Source: Glandiceps talaboti
Taxonomy: Eukaryota; Hemichordata; Enteropneusta; Spengelidae
Direction: 5' to 3'
Length of the DNA: 64,000 bases
Assembly: GCF_964340395.1 (NCBI RefSeq)
Contig: NC_135553.1
Coordinates: 21,872,949 to 21,936,948, forward strand
The notes beneath the pieces are model-generated. The model was not told where the DNA came from and searched no databases. It saw nothing but the letters and a program-made list of their open reading frames with translations. This document shows, piece by piece, positions 25,301-33,129 of this stretch. The position numbers and the translations under genes are program-made. Numbering within the stretch: position 1 is the first letter of the stretch; every line of letters begins with the position of its first letter.

Positions 25301-26245
25301 AAGTACATTGTATATGGACTGTACTAGGATGGATACACATGAACCATGATTGAACTTTGACCATGGTCATAGAATATGACACAAACACACAGCTGCCTGA
25401 ACACAAATCAAGCTGCCAGATTTCATTTTTTTTTCCAAAGCTACATTTTGTACATTTAACAGTAAACCAATAGACCCTGCACAAAAGGTCTATGATTTAA
25501 CTGCCATTAAAACTGTTGAGAGCATATACATGTATGGGTGATCTCTGACTGCATACTTGTATCAGAATGGATGTATCAGGCAGACCTAATACACCCCCAT
25601 GTTATTGGTGTCAATAAGGCAACTACATGTACACAGTCAAGTCAATCACGGTCCTACATGTAAATGTACCTCCAATGGCTCCATGGTGTAGCCTGTACAT
25701 CACACTGTAGTGTAACTCATTGTACATGTACATGTACATGTACATACACATGTAGAGTACAATGCTGTAGCCCCACAAATCAAACAAGACGTTCGATTTA
25801 TAATGCCATAATGGGGATCGTTTGTCATTCTAAATATTCGCAATTTTCTTTTCTTTTTGTAGACAGGACATATCGTATCGGGACACGACATTTATAGCAA
25901 GCCTGGCCTGTTTACAGGCAATGAACGTGGTCGATGTACCGGTTTTTATTTGTTTTTTCCCCTCCTGTTGATGTGGTGCGATTTTTCAGACGCTTAATTA
26001 AACTTTAAGTTTGCATTTTTGGCATTGGGTGGAATAATAGCACATATCTTCTTCGAAAGATATATGATTTATACGATGTGTTTCGTCAGGCTTACCCGTT
26101 CTTTCATTCGCCATGTCTGTGTCACTGTTTTGTTTCCTTCGATTCTCTCCAGATGGCGTTTCTTCATAAACGCCAAGGGAAGCTGCCAGTCACACAAATC
26201 ACTCTCTTCAGACTCAGTAAATTCCTCTAATGATGGAGTCGCCAT
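1182..26245 (-). CDS. RPTOR: RPTOR, Raptor scaffold of mTORC1 (5' 18 exons; 3' part outside window)
   Basis: Raptor recruits substrates carrying TOS motifs to mTOR kinase in mTORC1 and acts at lysosomes and in the cytosol. I joined 18 minus-strand exons by splice sites and phase: 26245-26096, 24310-24208, 23064-22982, 21411-21253, 20019-19873, 18213-18032, 17407-17348, 16856-16756, 15622-15478, 14450-14276, 10145-10062, 9000-8890, 8624-8550, 8132-8067, 7614-7423, 6094-5954, 4565-4436, 1286-1182. They total 2,209 nt (736 codons plus 1 nt). The product follows vertebrate Raptor almost colinearly: [13 protein letters not shown] at the N-terminus, the caspase-like RNC domain (about residues 50-215, with HYNGHG and YDCSNAG), then armadillo/HEAT-type helices. 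The last exon is Gly/Ser/Arg-rich and sits where vertebrate Raptor has its linker. The WD40 domain is not in the window. Identity is secure; the exon 5/6 junction is ambiguous. Confidence 0.96.
2225..2430. repeat. Minisatellite, 32-36-bp unit
   Basis: About six copies around TATGTACAATCAAAGCTATG then ACAGTCAATGGATGCA, in RPTOR intron 17. It runs directly into the 30-bp array. The flanking 1287-2224 shows no other feature. Confidence 0.75.
2431..3020. repeat. Minisatellite, 30-bp unit, about 20 copies
   Basis: The unit is CCAGCATTGGCAGTACTGAA plus CCAATGAATG, with few substitutions (GG/AG and AGT/AAT alternate in the last third, a sign of higher-order 60-bp duplication). The 30-bp period is divisible by three, which produces long repeat-only reading frames on both strands. 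Located in RPTOR intron 17. Confidence 0.92.
3567..3755. repeat. Minisatellite, 33-bp unit, about 5 copies
   Basis: The unit is GCTTGCATGACTGTTGTTAG then CTAGTAACTGATA. It is followed by a degenerate (AAATGAAC/AACAAACA)n tract to about 3,920. The remaining intron down to 4,435 shows nothing recognisable. Confidence 0.88.
4436..4565 (-). CDS. RPTOR: RPTOR exon 17
   Basis: Encodes [20 protein letters not shown], then [20 protein letters not shown] and P; donor CCAG|GTATGT, phase 1. It corresponds to vertebrate ELVVALSHLVVQYESNF and resumes exactly where exon 16 stops. Confidence 0.92.
4615..5953 (-). repeat. 58-bp tandem array made of exon 16 end plus 5' splice site
   Basis: About 23 copies of a 58-59-bp unit. 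Read on the minus strand, each copy repeats exon 16's terminal bases (CTAAACATATCACAG, then GATGGCAGCCCTATAGTTAG and AAGG) followed by GTAAGTCAGT from the intron. Unit variants: GGGC/GGAC/AGAGC after CTATA, and GATCAG/GAAGAG in the intron-derived part. One unit near 5,030 lacks six bases. Exon 16 itself is the 24th, 5'-most member and differs by CTATTGTTCGA. The array occupies nearly all of RPTOR intron 16. Confidence 0.95.
5954..6094 (-). CDS. RPTOR: RPTOR exon 16 (source of the 58-bp array)
   Basis: Encodes [30 protein letters not shown] and ends [10 protein letters not shown] at AGG|GTAAGT, phase 0. The last 46 or so exon bases plus the first 12 or so intron bases are the unit repeated downstream between 4,615 and 5,953. 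Confidence 0.95.
6499..7051. mobile_element. Composite foldback MITE, copy 1
   Basis: A roughly 145-bp palindrome (AACAATAATGTACGCCCTCC against GGAGGGCATACATTATTGTT, with inner CCATAATGGAC arms) is fused to a roughly 410-bp segment bounded by inverted TTGCCAATTCCAGTGAATTT and AAATTCACTGGAATTGGTAA. The whole unit recurs at 48064-48636. It carries no transposase. Located in RPTOR intron 15. Confidence 0.85.
7052..7188. mobile_element. Short foldback element, about 50-bp arms
   Basis: CCAATATTTTTCTTCAT..GAAAATACGAGTGACCTAAGG is mirrored by CCTTAGGTCACGAGTATTTTC..ATGAAGAAAAATATTGG with a loop of about 40 bp. It abuts the composite MITE. Confidence 0.8.
7423..7614 (-). CDS. RPTOR: RPTOR exon 15
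   Basis: A 192-nt phase 0 exon starting [18 protein letters not shown], with [20 protein letters not shown], ending NDALPE; donor GTGAGT. Confidence 0.97.
8067..8132 (-). CDS. RPTOR: RPTOR exon 14
   Basis: A 66-nt phase 0 exon encoding [20 protein letters not shown] plus GQ; acceptor TTGCAG, donor GTAGGT. It matches vertebrate AEHRTMTAFILAVIV. Confidence 0.95.
8550..8624 (-). CDS. RPTOR: RPTOR exon 13
   Basis: A 75-nt phase 0 exon encoding [20 protein letters not shown] then DPYMP; acceptor TTCCAG, donor GTAAGT. Confidence 0.96.
8741..8859. mobile_element. Miniature inverted-repeat element, about 119 bp
   Basis: CTTTACGGCCCAGATATGGG-TTTTGCAGAC at one end and GTCTGCAAAAC-GATATCTGGGCTGTAAAAG at the other form about 30-bp imperfect terminal inverted repeats. 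It sits in RPTOR intron 12. Confidence 0.75.
8890..9000 (-). CDS. RPTOR: RPTOR exon 12
   Basis: A 111-nt phase 0 exon with [20 protein letters not shown] and [17 protein letters not shown]; donor GTGAGT. Confidence 0.97.
9001..10061. other. RPTOR intron 11, no feature recognised
   Basis: About 1.06 kb of AT-rich intron. Only a short ATTC tract (about 9228-9250) stands out. I see no exon, RNA gene or long repeat in it. Confidence 0.6.
10062..10145 (-). CDS. RPTOR: RPTOR exon 11
   Basis: An 84-nt phase 0 exon encoding [20 protein letters not shown] and LGPWAVSL, nearly identical to vertebrate Raptor. Confidence 0.96.
10236..11576. mobile_element. 1.34-kb element with about 70-bp terminal inverted repeats
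   Basis: GTAATTGGCCCAAAACTGAC, CAAGTACGGGCAGAGTTACG and AGCTCGTAAGTCTCAAGTAC reappear inverted at the right end with about one mismatch in 70 bp. The interior is richer in CG dinucleotides than the surrounding intron and has no recognisable transposase; the longest frame inside is about 85 codons. A target-site duplication is not obvious. It looks like a recently moved non-autonomous DNA transposon in RPTOR intron 10. Confidence 0.85.
11750..14198. repeat. 45-bp minisatellite, about 54 copies
   Basis: The unit is AGAAATACAACCAGTAAAAT, AAATCCCTAGCAACTGTGAA, TACAC, with alternating variants GCAA/GTGA/GTAA and CCCTAA/CCCTAG/CCCCAG/TCTCTAG. The period is divisible by three and almost stop-free on the minus strand, so it gives spurious frames of up to about 800 codons. 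It fills most of RPTOR intron 10. Confidence 0.95.
14276..14450 (-). CDS. RPTOR: RPTOR exon 10
   Basis: Encodes [13 protein letters not shown], then [18 protein letters not shown] and [10 protein letters not shown]; donor ACAG|GTAAAT, phase 0. Immediately downstream lies the 45-bp minisatellite intron. Confidence 0.96.
14451..15477. other. RPTOR intron 9, no feature recognised
   Basis: About 1 kb of intron rich in GCAT/ATGC words (14,640-15,110) but without a clear tandem period or coding potential. I see no RNA gene. Confidence 0.5.
15478..15622 (-). CDS. RPTOR: RPTOR exon 9
   Basis: Encodes [34 protein letters not shown] and [14 protein letters not shown]; acceptor ACACAG, donor GTAAGT, phase 2. 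It belongs to the armadillo-like region. Confidence 0.96.
15690..16050. repeat. Dispersed repeat, related to 22280-22860
   Basis: Shared stretches include GATCACAAGGTTT-ATGTTGAGA, AGATAACACACA and TTAGTTAATGATA-AACAGTA. The CCATGGATTTT-TTGAAGTTCAA text is inverted in the other copy. Both copies are in RPTOR introns and look like decayed copies of one transposon. Confidence 0.55.
16181..16666. mobile_element. MITE-like foldback, about 486 bp
   Basis: The left end GTAAGGGACGATTGCACAAT, GTCACACAAGCTCATTAA is mirrored by TTTATTGAGCTTGTGTGACA, TTGCGCAATCGTCCCTAAC on the right. C-rich blocks flank the interior on both sides. A second partial copy is at 1-110. RPTOR intron 8. Confidence 0.8.
16756..16856 (-). 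CDS. RPTOR: RPTOR exon 8
   Basis: Encodes [19 protein letters not shown] and [14 protein letters not shown]; the donor is GTAATT, phase 1. This block is one of the most conserved in Raptor. Confidence 0.96.
17348..17407 (-). CDS. RPTOR: RPTOR exon 7
   Basis: A 60-nt exon encoding [20 protein letters not shown], between TTGATAG and the donor GTAAGT, phase 2 on both sides. It matches vertebrate FCMQK...LVPGVTLDLIEK. Confidence 0.9.
17961..18004 (-). repeat. Degenerate duplicate of the RPTOR exon 6 / donor boundary
   Basis: On the minus strand, ACACCTATCAAAATAGCCCT then TAGAGG|GTATGTACA copies the exon 6 end ACACCTATCAAAATAGCTCT then TAGATG|GTAAGTACA at 18023-18066. The copy lies 19 bp into the intron and retains a weaker GTATGT donor. 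Confidence 0.85.
18032..18213 (-). CDS. RPTOR: RPTOR exon 6
   Basis: Encodes (LA)[27 protein letters not shown], the [19 protein letters not shown] region. The donor is GTAAGT, phase 2. The acceptor is CAG at 18214, or the TTAG four bases inside the exon if the alternative exon 5 donor is used. Confidence 0.93.
18545..18589. repeat. Perfect palindrome, 21-bp arms
   Basis: GACAGGGTCATTAATATGTAC, a 3-base loop AAT, then its exact reverse complement. Located in RPTOR intron 5. Confidence 0.9.
18728..18990. repeat. TATC microsatellite and AT-rich tract
   Basis: (TATC)n at 18728-18800 grades into TA/TATATG alternation with five TATACATTG units. RPTOR intron 5. Confidence 0.85.
19325..19413. repeat. 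Poly-T (about 52) followed by a G-rich block
   Basis: A run of T bases at 19325-19376 abuts GGGGGGGGTGGGGGTGGGGG and further G5-G7 tracts to 19413. The G block has at least four long G runs and could form a quadruplex on the plus strand. RPTOR intron 5. Confidence 0.9.
19873..20019 (-). CDS. RPTOR: RPTOR exon 5 (RNC core, YDCSNAG)
   Basis: Encodes [18 protein letters not shown] and the FVYDCSNAG motif that holds the cysteine of the caspase-like fold, then [13 protein letters not shown]. The 3' end is uncertain. GAG|GCATGT (a GC donor) ends it at 19873; CAT|GTAATG would end it at 19869 with a shifted exon 6 acceptor. Both keep frame and length. Confidence 0.9.
20414..20769. mobile_element. 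MITE with about 80-bp TIRs and TTAA flanks
   Basis: AGTGACCATATGGATGAGGA, then TTATAAAACAATTTTATCAT is mirrored at the right end. TTAA borders both outer ends (TTAAAGTGACC and GGCCACTTTAA). A partial relative is at about 35985-36100. RPTOR intron 4. Confidence 0.85.
21116..21243. repeat. (TACAG)n pentanucleotide tract
   Basis: About 25 near-perfect pentamers ending within 10 bp of the RPTOR exon 4 5' splice site. Length variation here would bring the repeat against the donor. Confidence 0.93.
21253..21411 (-). CDS. RPTOR: RPTOR exon 4 (RNC core, HYNGHG)
   Basis: Begins [16 protein letters not shown] and contains [17 protein letters not shown], the histidine-bearing motif of the caspase-like fold. 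It ends VFNK at GTAGGT (phase 0). A TACAG pentanucleotide tract starts about 10 bp beyond the donor. Confidence 0.97.
21838..21930. repeat. About 33-bp direct repeat, three copies
   Basis: CAATCACATAGGTGCCATGA then CAACAAATACT recurs three times. RPTOR intron 3, which otherwise shows only a decayed repeat (22280-22860). Confidence 0.8.
22982..23064 (-). CDS. RPTOR: RPTOR exon 3
   Basis: Encodes [19 protein letters not shown] and ends RWQPR at donor GTAAGT (phase 0). It matches the Raptor segment between the WIDPLS and ARYKQS motifs. Confidence 0.95.
23430..23990 (-). mobile_element. CR1/Jockey-like non-LTR retrotransposon 3' fragment
   Basis: The frame at 23950-23534 encodes a C-terminal ORF2 tail: [20 protein letters not shown], then a CDFCKD...HFLFHC zinc-binding motif. 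It is 5'-truncated, with an untranslated 3' region containing AAGCCCTAGGGGCTGGGTGT and an AATAAATAAACATAACAT tail. Inserted in RPTOR intron 2 in the gene's own orientation. Confidence 0.8.
24208..24310 (-). CDS. RPTOR: RPTOR exon 2
   Basis: Opens with [20 protein letters not shown] after a TTTCAG acceptor and ends in ECWI plus one base (donor GTTTGT, phase 1). It is the first part of the RNC caspase-like domain. Confidence 0.95.
24311..26095. other. RPTOR intron 1, no gene recognised
   Basis: About 1.8 kb, rich in TACATGTA words (for example 25725-25750). No exon, RNA gene or long tandem repeat was found. Confidence 0.55.
26096..26245 (-). CDS. RPTOR: RPTOR exon 1 (start exon)
   Basis: Codons 1-50, starting MATPSLEEF in the context TGAAATGG and ending WRMKER at a CGG|GTAAGC donor (phase 0). 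[13 protein letters not shown] is the conserved Raptor N-terminal signature. Confidence 0.93.
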
Positions 26246-26480
26246 TTCAGTTCTACTCTTTTTCCGTGATATAACGCAAGAAAGCTAAATCGGGTCACAA
26301 CTATTGTTTTGGTTCACGTGGAAATACGTAAAATCGAAACTAGTAACGTCGTCGTCGAATGAAATCGTCTGGCGGCGGCCATATTTCATTTGCACACGAC
26401 ACACGTTATCGTGACTCATGGGAGTGACCTACATCCAAAAAAGGTCGTTGGGGTCACATGGACTTGAAATTTCGTTTACA
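26246..26480 (-). promoter_or_regulatory. RPTOR: RPTOR 5' leader and promoter region
   Basis: The region just upstream of the RPTOR start is locally GC- and CpG-richer than its surroundings. It holds an E-box CACGTG (26315-26320), a TATGGCCGCCGCC block (around 26371-26386 on the minus strand, YY1-like), an octamer-like GTGCAAAT, and an AP-1-like TGACTCA (26412-26418). There is no clear TATA box. If transcription starts above 26,383, the ATGGCCGCC would open a uORF of about 21 codons. Confidence 0.5.
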
Positions 26481-26636
26481 ATTTCGGAAACAGCATTGCA
26501 CACAAACAAACAAATGCTAAATTCTGCCATGTTAAGTAACTAGTTAGAAATTACCGTAAAGGAAAAATGAAATTATGATACAAACTATCATTTTTAATAT
26601 TTCATCGAAATGGTCATTATCAATATCATGTAGTGG

Positions 26637-27127
26637 CTTAGCTGCGATACAGCGTTTGATGTGATTTTGAGGGCTTTTTTTTGGTCTGTTTTTGTGCCTT
26701 TTTTCGTTCCAACGTTTAACCCGAATCAAACACTATAATTCCTGGAACGCAAACGCAAATAGACGAGACCACGTTGAAAACGTTAGCGAGGTGTCAGCGT
26801 ACTGCCCGTTTCAAAATGCTGCATGTGTTGCTACATTTCCTGATTTTGTCCGACGGAATTGGGATACATGTAGGCTGTAAACACTTCTTGGGTCTTGAAG
26901 GCTCCGTAATTAACGTTGAAATGTCCGATATTTTGCCAGGTAAGGCGTAATTTAGCAGAAAAACCCACCCAACTTTGCGATTCAGACCTGATCGGTTCCG
27001 TCTATTTGTGTTTGCGTTAAGAGAAATTGTAGCGTTTGATTCGCGTTAAACGTCGGAACGAAAAAAAGCACAAAAACAGACGAAAAAGCACACAAAATTA
27101 CATCAAACGCTACAATCATTGCAGCTA
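26637..27127. mobile_element. Inverted-repeat element with about 130-bp arms
   Basis: The arm at 26637-26770 (AGCGTTTGATGT, TTTTTTCGTTCCAACGTTTA, CGAATCAAACACTA, AACGCAAACGCAAATAGACG) is repeated inverted at 26993-27127, around a spacer of about 220 bp. No transposase. Intergenic, upstream of RPTOR. Confidence 0.85.
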
Positions 27128-27329
27128 GTAGTGACTGTGATGGTGTTATTACGTTTGATGGGAATTTGAAATTTAAATTTACTGAAATCACAAGTTTTCA
27201 TTTTGTTCTCAACTGAGACAGCCTTGGAAGATAATGAATTTGGTACGTGTACCAAAATAAAATAATTACCTGTTCAACATATTTTGCTGTTTTTTTACCT
27301 TTTATGCCTAAAAAAATGTGTGTTCCCGA

Positions 27330-27680
27330 TTGAGCCTAATTTTAGAATAGGTTTTTATTTTCATTTGTTTTAATTTTTTTCATATGTGGATGTTTACATG
27401 TAGTTCAGGTAGTTATGTTTTCCATTGCTTTCAATATGGTCTCTGTGTTATAGGTTTCTTCTCATCAGATGTACAACCATTACAGATTAAAAGAACAGTT
27501 TTCTATTGTCATTTTAAGTTGGTGTCAGTTTCCGCATCCACTATTACTTGCGAGACTTCACACAATTTTTACGATTTTATTTTTTTTCTCTCCACATATC
27601 TAAAAAAAGTTCTTAGGGTCGACTTGAACAAATTAGGTGGGGGTTGGGTAACCAGAATCAAAGATTTTTAGGCCTCTTAC
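27330..27680 (+). repeat. Dispersed repeat, inverted copy at 63110-63440
   Basis: Shared text includes TCAGATGTACAACCATTACA, TTCCATTG, GAGACTTCAC and GGTCTCTGTGTT. No coding potential is conserved between the copies beyond short shadow frames. Confidence 0.75.
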
Positions 27681-27933
27681 AGATTGAAATTCAGAGACAA
27701 CTAAATTTAAGTCAAATGTCATGGATTTTTATACCGAATGTATTTGTTTTTCGAAAACTTCTTTATGTAGATAGCTTTTAACCCTAAAGAGTAATTTGCA
27801 TAATTACTGATTTTAAGTAACTAGGCTATTCATCAGTCACAACAAAGCGCATTTCTAGAAAAGCTTGTTGATAAATTAAAAGCTCTTAGTTTTATAAAGA
27901 CGAGTCAATTTTGCTATTATATATTATATATAT

Positions 27934-30900
27934 GCATCATCATCATCATCATCATCATCATCTTTCGGCTGTGCAGCAGTCGACCATAAGTTTCCTCTAG
28001 CCACAACAGTTTTGAGCCATTTCTGACAGTTGACCATGATTCAGCATGCCATCTGCATCTCCCAGAAGACAGTGGATGTATTTTGAGAACAGGGTTCTTT
28101 GCCTTCCAGGTTTCCTCTTTCCATGTTTTGGGACATACAATGCATACTCCTTGACAGGCTCCCCATCAGGCATGCACAGTACATGTCCAAGGAATTTCAG
28201 TTGACGATTCCTGGCTCTCTCGACAAGGGGCACAGTCTCCGTAAGATTGTAGATAGTAACATTTGGTACATTGTCAATCCTCTTAATGTTTAGCATTATA
28301 CGGTAACATGATGTGCCAAAGGAGTTGGTTTTATTCTCCATATCCTTAGAGATTATCCATTCCTCGCAGCCATACAACAATATGGTGACACAAGTTGTAT
28401 TAAACACCTTAATTTTGGTTGATTTTGGGATGCTGGGAATTTTCCAGAGATGTTCTAATTTCCAGAAAGCTGTCCAAGCAAGAGCTCTCCTTCGCTTCAG
28501 GTCGCTGTCGCTGGATCCCATCATGGAACCCAAGTATCTAAAGTCATTTACATGGTTGATTGTATTACCACACACTTGGAGGGGAGGCTGTGGATGACAG
28601 TTAACAGTCATGAACTCTGTTTTGGGTGTGCTGATAATGAGACCAAGGTCTGCGGCTGCCTGAGAGGTTCGGGTCAGCTGCAACTGTGCACGTGGCATTG
28701 ATGACTCAAGGAGAGCGATATCATCAGCGAAATCCAGATCATTTAGAAATTTAGCCGGATATCTTCTTGACTGTCTGAGGTGAGTCTCAACTCCTGTGCC
28801 AGATTCAGATGCCTTTCCTAACAAGTAGTCAACATATTATCAATGATTATAAAGAGAAAGGTGCCAAAACATCACATTGAAGAACTCCAGTTGTTACATT
28901 AAAGGGTTCAGAGATTCCTCCGTCGACCATTACAGCACTGGTGGAATTACTGTAGAGTACTTGTACTGCATTGACCAGAGACATTGGTATACCATAATGC
29001 CGTAGAACAGAGAACATTACTAATCAATTGATGGAATCGAAGGCCTTTTTGAAGTCCCCAAAAGTGGCTGTCAAGGGCAGTTGATATTCCTTGAAGCCTT
29101 CCATGATTCTTCTTAGGATATGTATCTGCTGAGCACAGCTGCGTCCTGGTCTAAAACCTGCCTGGTTCTTCCTCAGTAGTGGATCTACATGTGGTCGAAT
29201 TCGGTTCAGGAGAATCTTATTGTAGACGTTTGCAGCTATTGACATCAGTGATATGCCTCTGTAGTTAGTCATCATGGAAAGGTCCCCTTTCTTGGGCAAT
29301 GGAATTATAACATTGGTGATCCATTGACGAGGAGGGGTCAGAGTGGTATAGAATTCACAGCAAAATGCATGGATGACATCAAGCATTTGATTACCACCTC
29401 CTTGAAGAGCCTCTGCTGTGATGGCACTATCTAGACCAGCAGCTTTGTTCACTTTCATCGTTTTGATAGCTTTTGCAGTCTCATCACGAGTAGGCGGGTC
29501 TGAATAGATGGGCAAATCCTCTTCGGCTGGTGGAGGCAAGATTGATGGAACTTGCCCAGTGTCATTGTTGAGCAATGTACTGAAGAAACTCTTCCATTCA
29601 TTGAGGAGTTCTTAGTCATTTGAAGGAGCTGAACCATCTCTCATCTTTACTTTGACATTCTGTCTGGTTGTCTTTCCAGAGAGTGTGTCAATGATCTTCC
29701 AGGCAGATGTGTAATTTCCTGTCTCATCAGCTGATTTCAGATCTTCCATCTGCTTGTTAAGTGCAGCAGCTTCATCAGTTTTGTAGGATTTATTGAGGTC
29801 ACAATTCAGCTTCCTCCACAACTCTCTTGATTTGGAAGATTTGGAAACAGAGAATTTCCTCTTTGCCTTGTCCCTCTCTAACTTGAGTTTGACAGTCTTG
29901 TCAGATACCCAGGTAGGTAATCCGCATGGTTCTTTCTTGCCAACAACTTTCTCGGTTACTTCTCTTACAGCTGTATCAAAGGACTCATATCTCTCAGTGA
30001 TGTTGATAGAATTATCATCTAGTTTGAGTGCTTGGAAGCGGTTTGAAAGTTCCAGCTGGAATGCAACCCTTGTTTCTGGATCGTGCAGCTTCGTCCAGTT
30101 GAACCTTGGTCTCCGGCATGGCTTTCCCTTGCTTGTTCTCAAGCTTGTGACTAACATGGTACTGACAATGCGATGATCCGAGTCCAGCTCTACAGAGTTG
30201 TATGCACGGCAGTTTCTAAGGGAGTTCATCCACTTGCTGTTGATCAGTATGTGATCGAGTTGTTGTTTTGATCCAGCTGGATGCCTCCAAGTCCACTGGC
30301 AACAGCGTGGTTGTGGGAACCTAGGCTGGACTGGTCTGAACTTTAGTTCATCACACAGGTTCACTAGTAACTTTCCATTCTTGTTTGTGTAATTGTAATA
30401 ACAGTGTCTGCCTACAACCATAGGATGAGTAGCATGACTGTCTGTTCCAATTCTGGCATTAAAATCACCAAGAACAAGGTGGGTATTATGCTTCTTCACT
30501 TGATCAAGGTGGTCCGCAAGGGAGGTGTAGAAGTCTTCCTTAACTGCAGGTGAAGAACCTTCAGTGGGAGCATATATGACAGTGATACTCAACTTTGGGT
30601 TTCCGTGAAATGTTGCATGGATGATTCTCTCCGTAATTGCAACTACACTCTGTAGATACTTGTAGATGTTTTTAGACATGAGAATGCCAACGCCACCATG
30701 CCTTTGTTGGGATGAAGATCCATAAATCATAACCCATATTCTGTCATCCGACCAGAGTTCTTGAGTTGGACTTTGGCAGATAAGCCGATGTTCTTGTATT
30801 CCGATGATATCTAACCCAGCTTTAGCGCAACCCATAAAGAGTTGATGAGATTTTCCTTGCTGGGAGAGGGTGCGCACATTGTACGATGATATTATCAGGG

Positions 30901-30976
30901 GTTTGAAGGCAGGCAAGTGACATCTATCAGGGCCAACAGTTTGTACTGGTGTGCCGAGTTCCCGCTGGTCCGTCAT
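27934..30976 (-). mobile_element. RTE-like non-LTR retrotransposon, decayed
   Basis: Reading on the minus strand, an APE-type endonuclease comes first (30976-29612; motifs IGIQEHR, VLGDFNARIG, DSDHR). A reverse transcriptase follows (PLPKKGD, NYRGISL, AGFRPGRS, FGDFKKAFDS, then DFADDIALL at about 28,730) with the RNRQLKFLGHV C-terminal segment. An in-frame TAA separates endonuclease from RT near 29,610. Another stop follows FDSIN, and the last third is in a different frame, so it is dead. The 3' end is a (GAT)n tail (27934-27962), typical of RTE elements. The RTE assignment is by motif style, not by phylogeny. Confidence 0.88.
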
Positions 30977-31983
30977 AGAATCAGTAGCTGACTGCCGCCC
31001 ATGCTGCCTTCCGTTGTTTTTGAAGTTTTCTTATAGTTTTCGTAATCATAAGTGGTGCCAGAATTTTTTTTTAATCCGGTCTGACAAACTGTATGGGTGA
31101 TCAGCCCTGATGAGCTTGGTTCTGGAAATAACAGCAGCCGAGGTCTAACTCATTAAAATGTAGTTCGCCCCTGTCCCGAAAGCATGATTGGTCGAAGAAT
31201 TGCAATTCATACGCCCTATGCTGTCATGTTTTAAGTAGCAACTAATGTCGGTGTCCAATGGCCGGTGGGATTGCTCCTCATACACCCTGTGCCATTGGAA
31301 AATAGTTCAATTTTCTCATCCACCAAGGTAATGGACAAATACCTAACTAATGCAGGTTATACCTGAAAATGGAAGAATATCACTATCATGCAATTGATGG
31401 AACTGAAGATGATGAGTCCAAGTGCAGGATGCTCAACCTAGGGGAGACCTTGGAATTAGCTAGCCCTACCAGAAAAGACAGCACCTGATGGTATCGCACT
31501 GTTCTCCTGCAGTTTAAGGAACAAGTCCGGCCGGAACATAACTCACAAGATGCTCTGATACTACAGGTATTAACCCTACAACACCCCGTAATCGAACACC
31601 CAACACCCAGACACATCACCATGGAAGCTGACAGCGGTCCTTCCATTAGCACGCCGCTGGCTGTACACGTCTACGGCCCTACGGTAGCAGTCCTTGCAAA
31701 GATATTAAAGCAATGACTGGCCAGACTTTATATGCAAACGTCAAATTCAATATGATTTGGTACAAACATCAACCATAACAAAGCACACATTACACGTTCT
31801 ATAAAGTTTGTTCACATAGCTATTAGTTTTTAAATTTAATGTGTTATTTACACAATTAATGATTTTAAGTAATTAGGCAATATCTTAGGTATGCAAGATT
31901 TTTGGTAATTAGGCAATATCTTAGAATGTAAGCTTTGAATTTAAATTATATATAGTTTGGTATACGTTGCCGCGCTCCGATCT
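30977..31983. other. Intergenic stretch 5' of the RTE-like element
   Basis: About 1 kb that may include the element's 5' untranslated part or an older insertion. The minus-strand frame at 31652-31386 has no recognisable domain. AGTAATTAGGCAATATCTTA words recur here (31860-31925) and at 32520-32575. Confidence 0.4.
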
Positions 31984-32073
31984 GGCGCAATACTACTTAT
32001 AATCGCATATTGATATCGAGGGCCGAAGGCCTTCGGCCCTTGATATCAGTATGCGATTATAGTAGTGTTGCGC
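31984..32073. repeat. 90-bp hairpin with a GGCCGAAGGCCTTCGGCC core
   Basis: GGCGCAATACTACTTATAAT, CGCATATTGATATCGAGGGC is mirrored by GCCCTTGATATCAGTATGCG, ATTATAGTAGTGTTGCGC with few mismatches and almost no loop. Confidence 0.88.
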
Positions 32074-32132
32074 TGGGAAACACAGGGGAAAAAGATGCGG
32101 GCGACTGTCGATAGGCTAGGAAGGAACCAGCG

Positions 32133-32520
32133 ACGTGCTTTAATGGCCTAAATAGGCATCAGAGATCTTAGTGGTAAGGAGACAGCCCAACAACCCAACC
32201 CAACCCAACCCCACTGAAAACCGAAAAGTAGCATTGGAACATTGTGTTTGCCTTATGAAGGGTGTTGTTGTAACACTTACACCTATTCCTCTATATTCGA
32301 AAATGCTGATCGTTACATTCAGTGTTCACTCAGATTCTAAATTTTCTTCTTTTTTTTCCATGTGCGTTTTGTTTTCTAATTTAATATCGGGATGATGATT
32401 CACTGATCTAAGCACTTCACAGATGTTCATGTATTATGCCGAATACTTCAAAGGGATACCAGACATCTGTTCACTGGTATTTAACATGTAACGGTGCAGT
32501 ACTTTTCATGATTTTAAGTA
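32133..32520 (+). repeat. Direct repeat A (partner 35168-35543)
   Basis: ACGTGCTTTAATGGCCTAAA, TAGGCATCAGAGATCTTA, a (CCCAA)n tract and ACCGAAAAGTAGCATTGGAA are shared in the same order with 35168-35543. No frame is preserved between copies. It brackets the inverted element at 33.1-35.2 kb. Confidence 0.85.
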
Positions 32521-33129
32521 ATTAGGTAAAATTTTAAGTATGCAACATTTTCTGTAATTAGGCAATATCTTAAGGGAGTATGTAAGATTTGAATTTAAAT
32601 TATATATACTTTGGTATTATTAACCTGCGAATTAAGGATGTATCATGTATGGTAGCTACATGTTTAGCTCAGTATGTTGAATTCCGTAGCTAGGTGAAAA
32701 CGTCTGAAGGCATTTATGGAAGGCATCCAGTTTACATCTGGTCATATCACTTTTTTATGTCCTTCTTAGTTTTGTATAGCGCTTCTAAATTATTTGCCCT
32801 TTATGAAACATTCTATTATTTTCATAATTTAAGGACTTGGGCATTGCTCTGTAAATCACGATTCGGGAAATCAGTTTAGACCAAACATCTCATATTCCTG
32901 CTCACCTGGAAATATACATATCCCATGTTAGATCAGCATGCCGGAAATTGGAAAGGGGTGGTACGCTTATGTCCGTATCATAACATGTGACGTACCCCCT
33001 TCGCCACCCCCCCCCCCCTACACATACATAATTATTTTGGAAGATTAATTTGGCATATGTTACAGTGATCGATACAAATTGTCCACAATAGTGCCTACAA
33101 TATATTGTTTTAAATTAAAGTAGATCCGT

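Noticed and set aside
29793-30176. 127-codon plus frame
   Set aside because: Antisense shadow of the RTE-like endonuclease.
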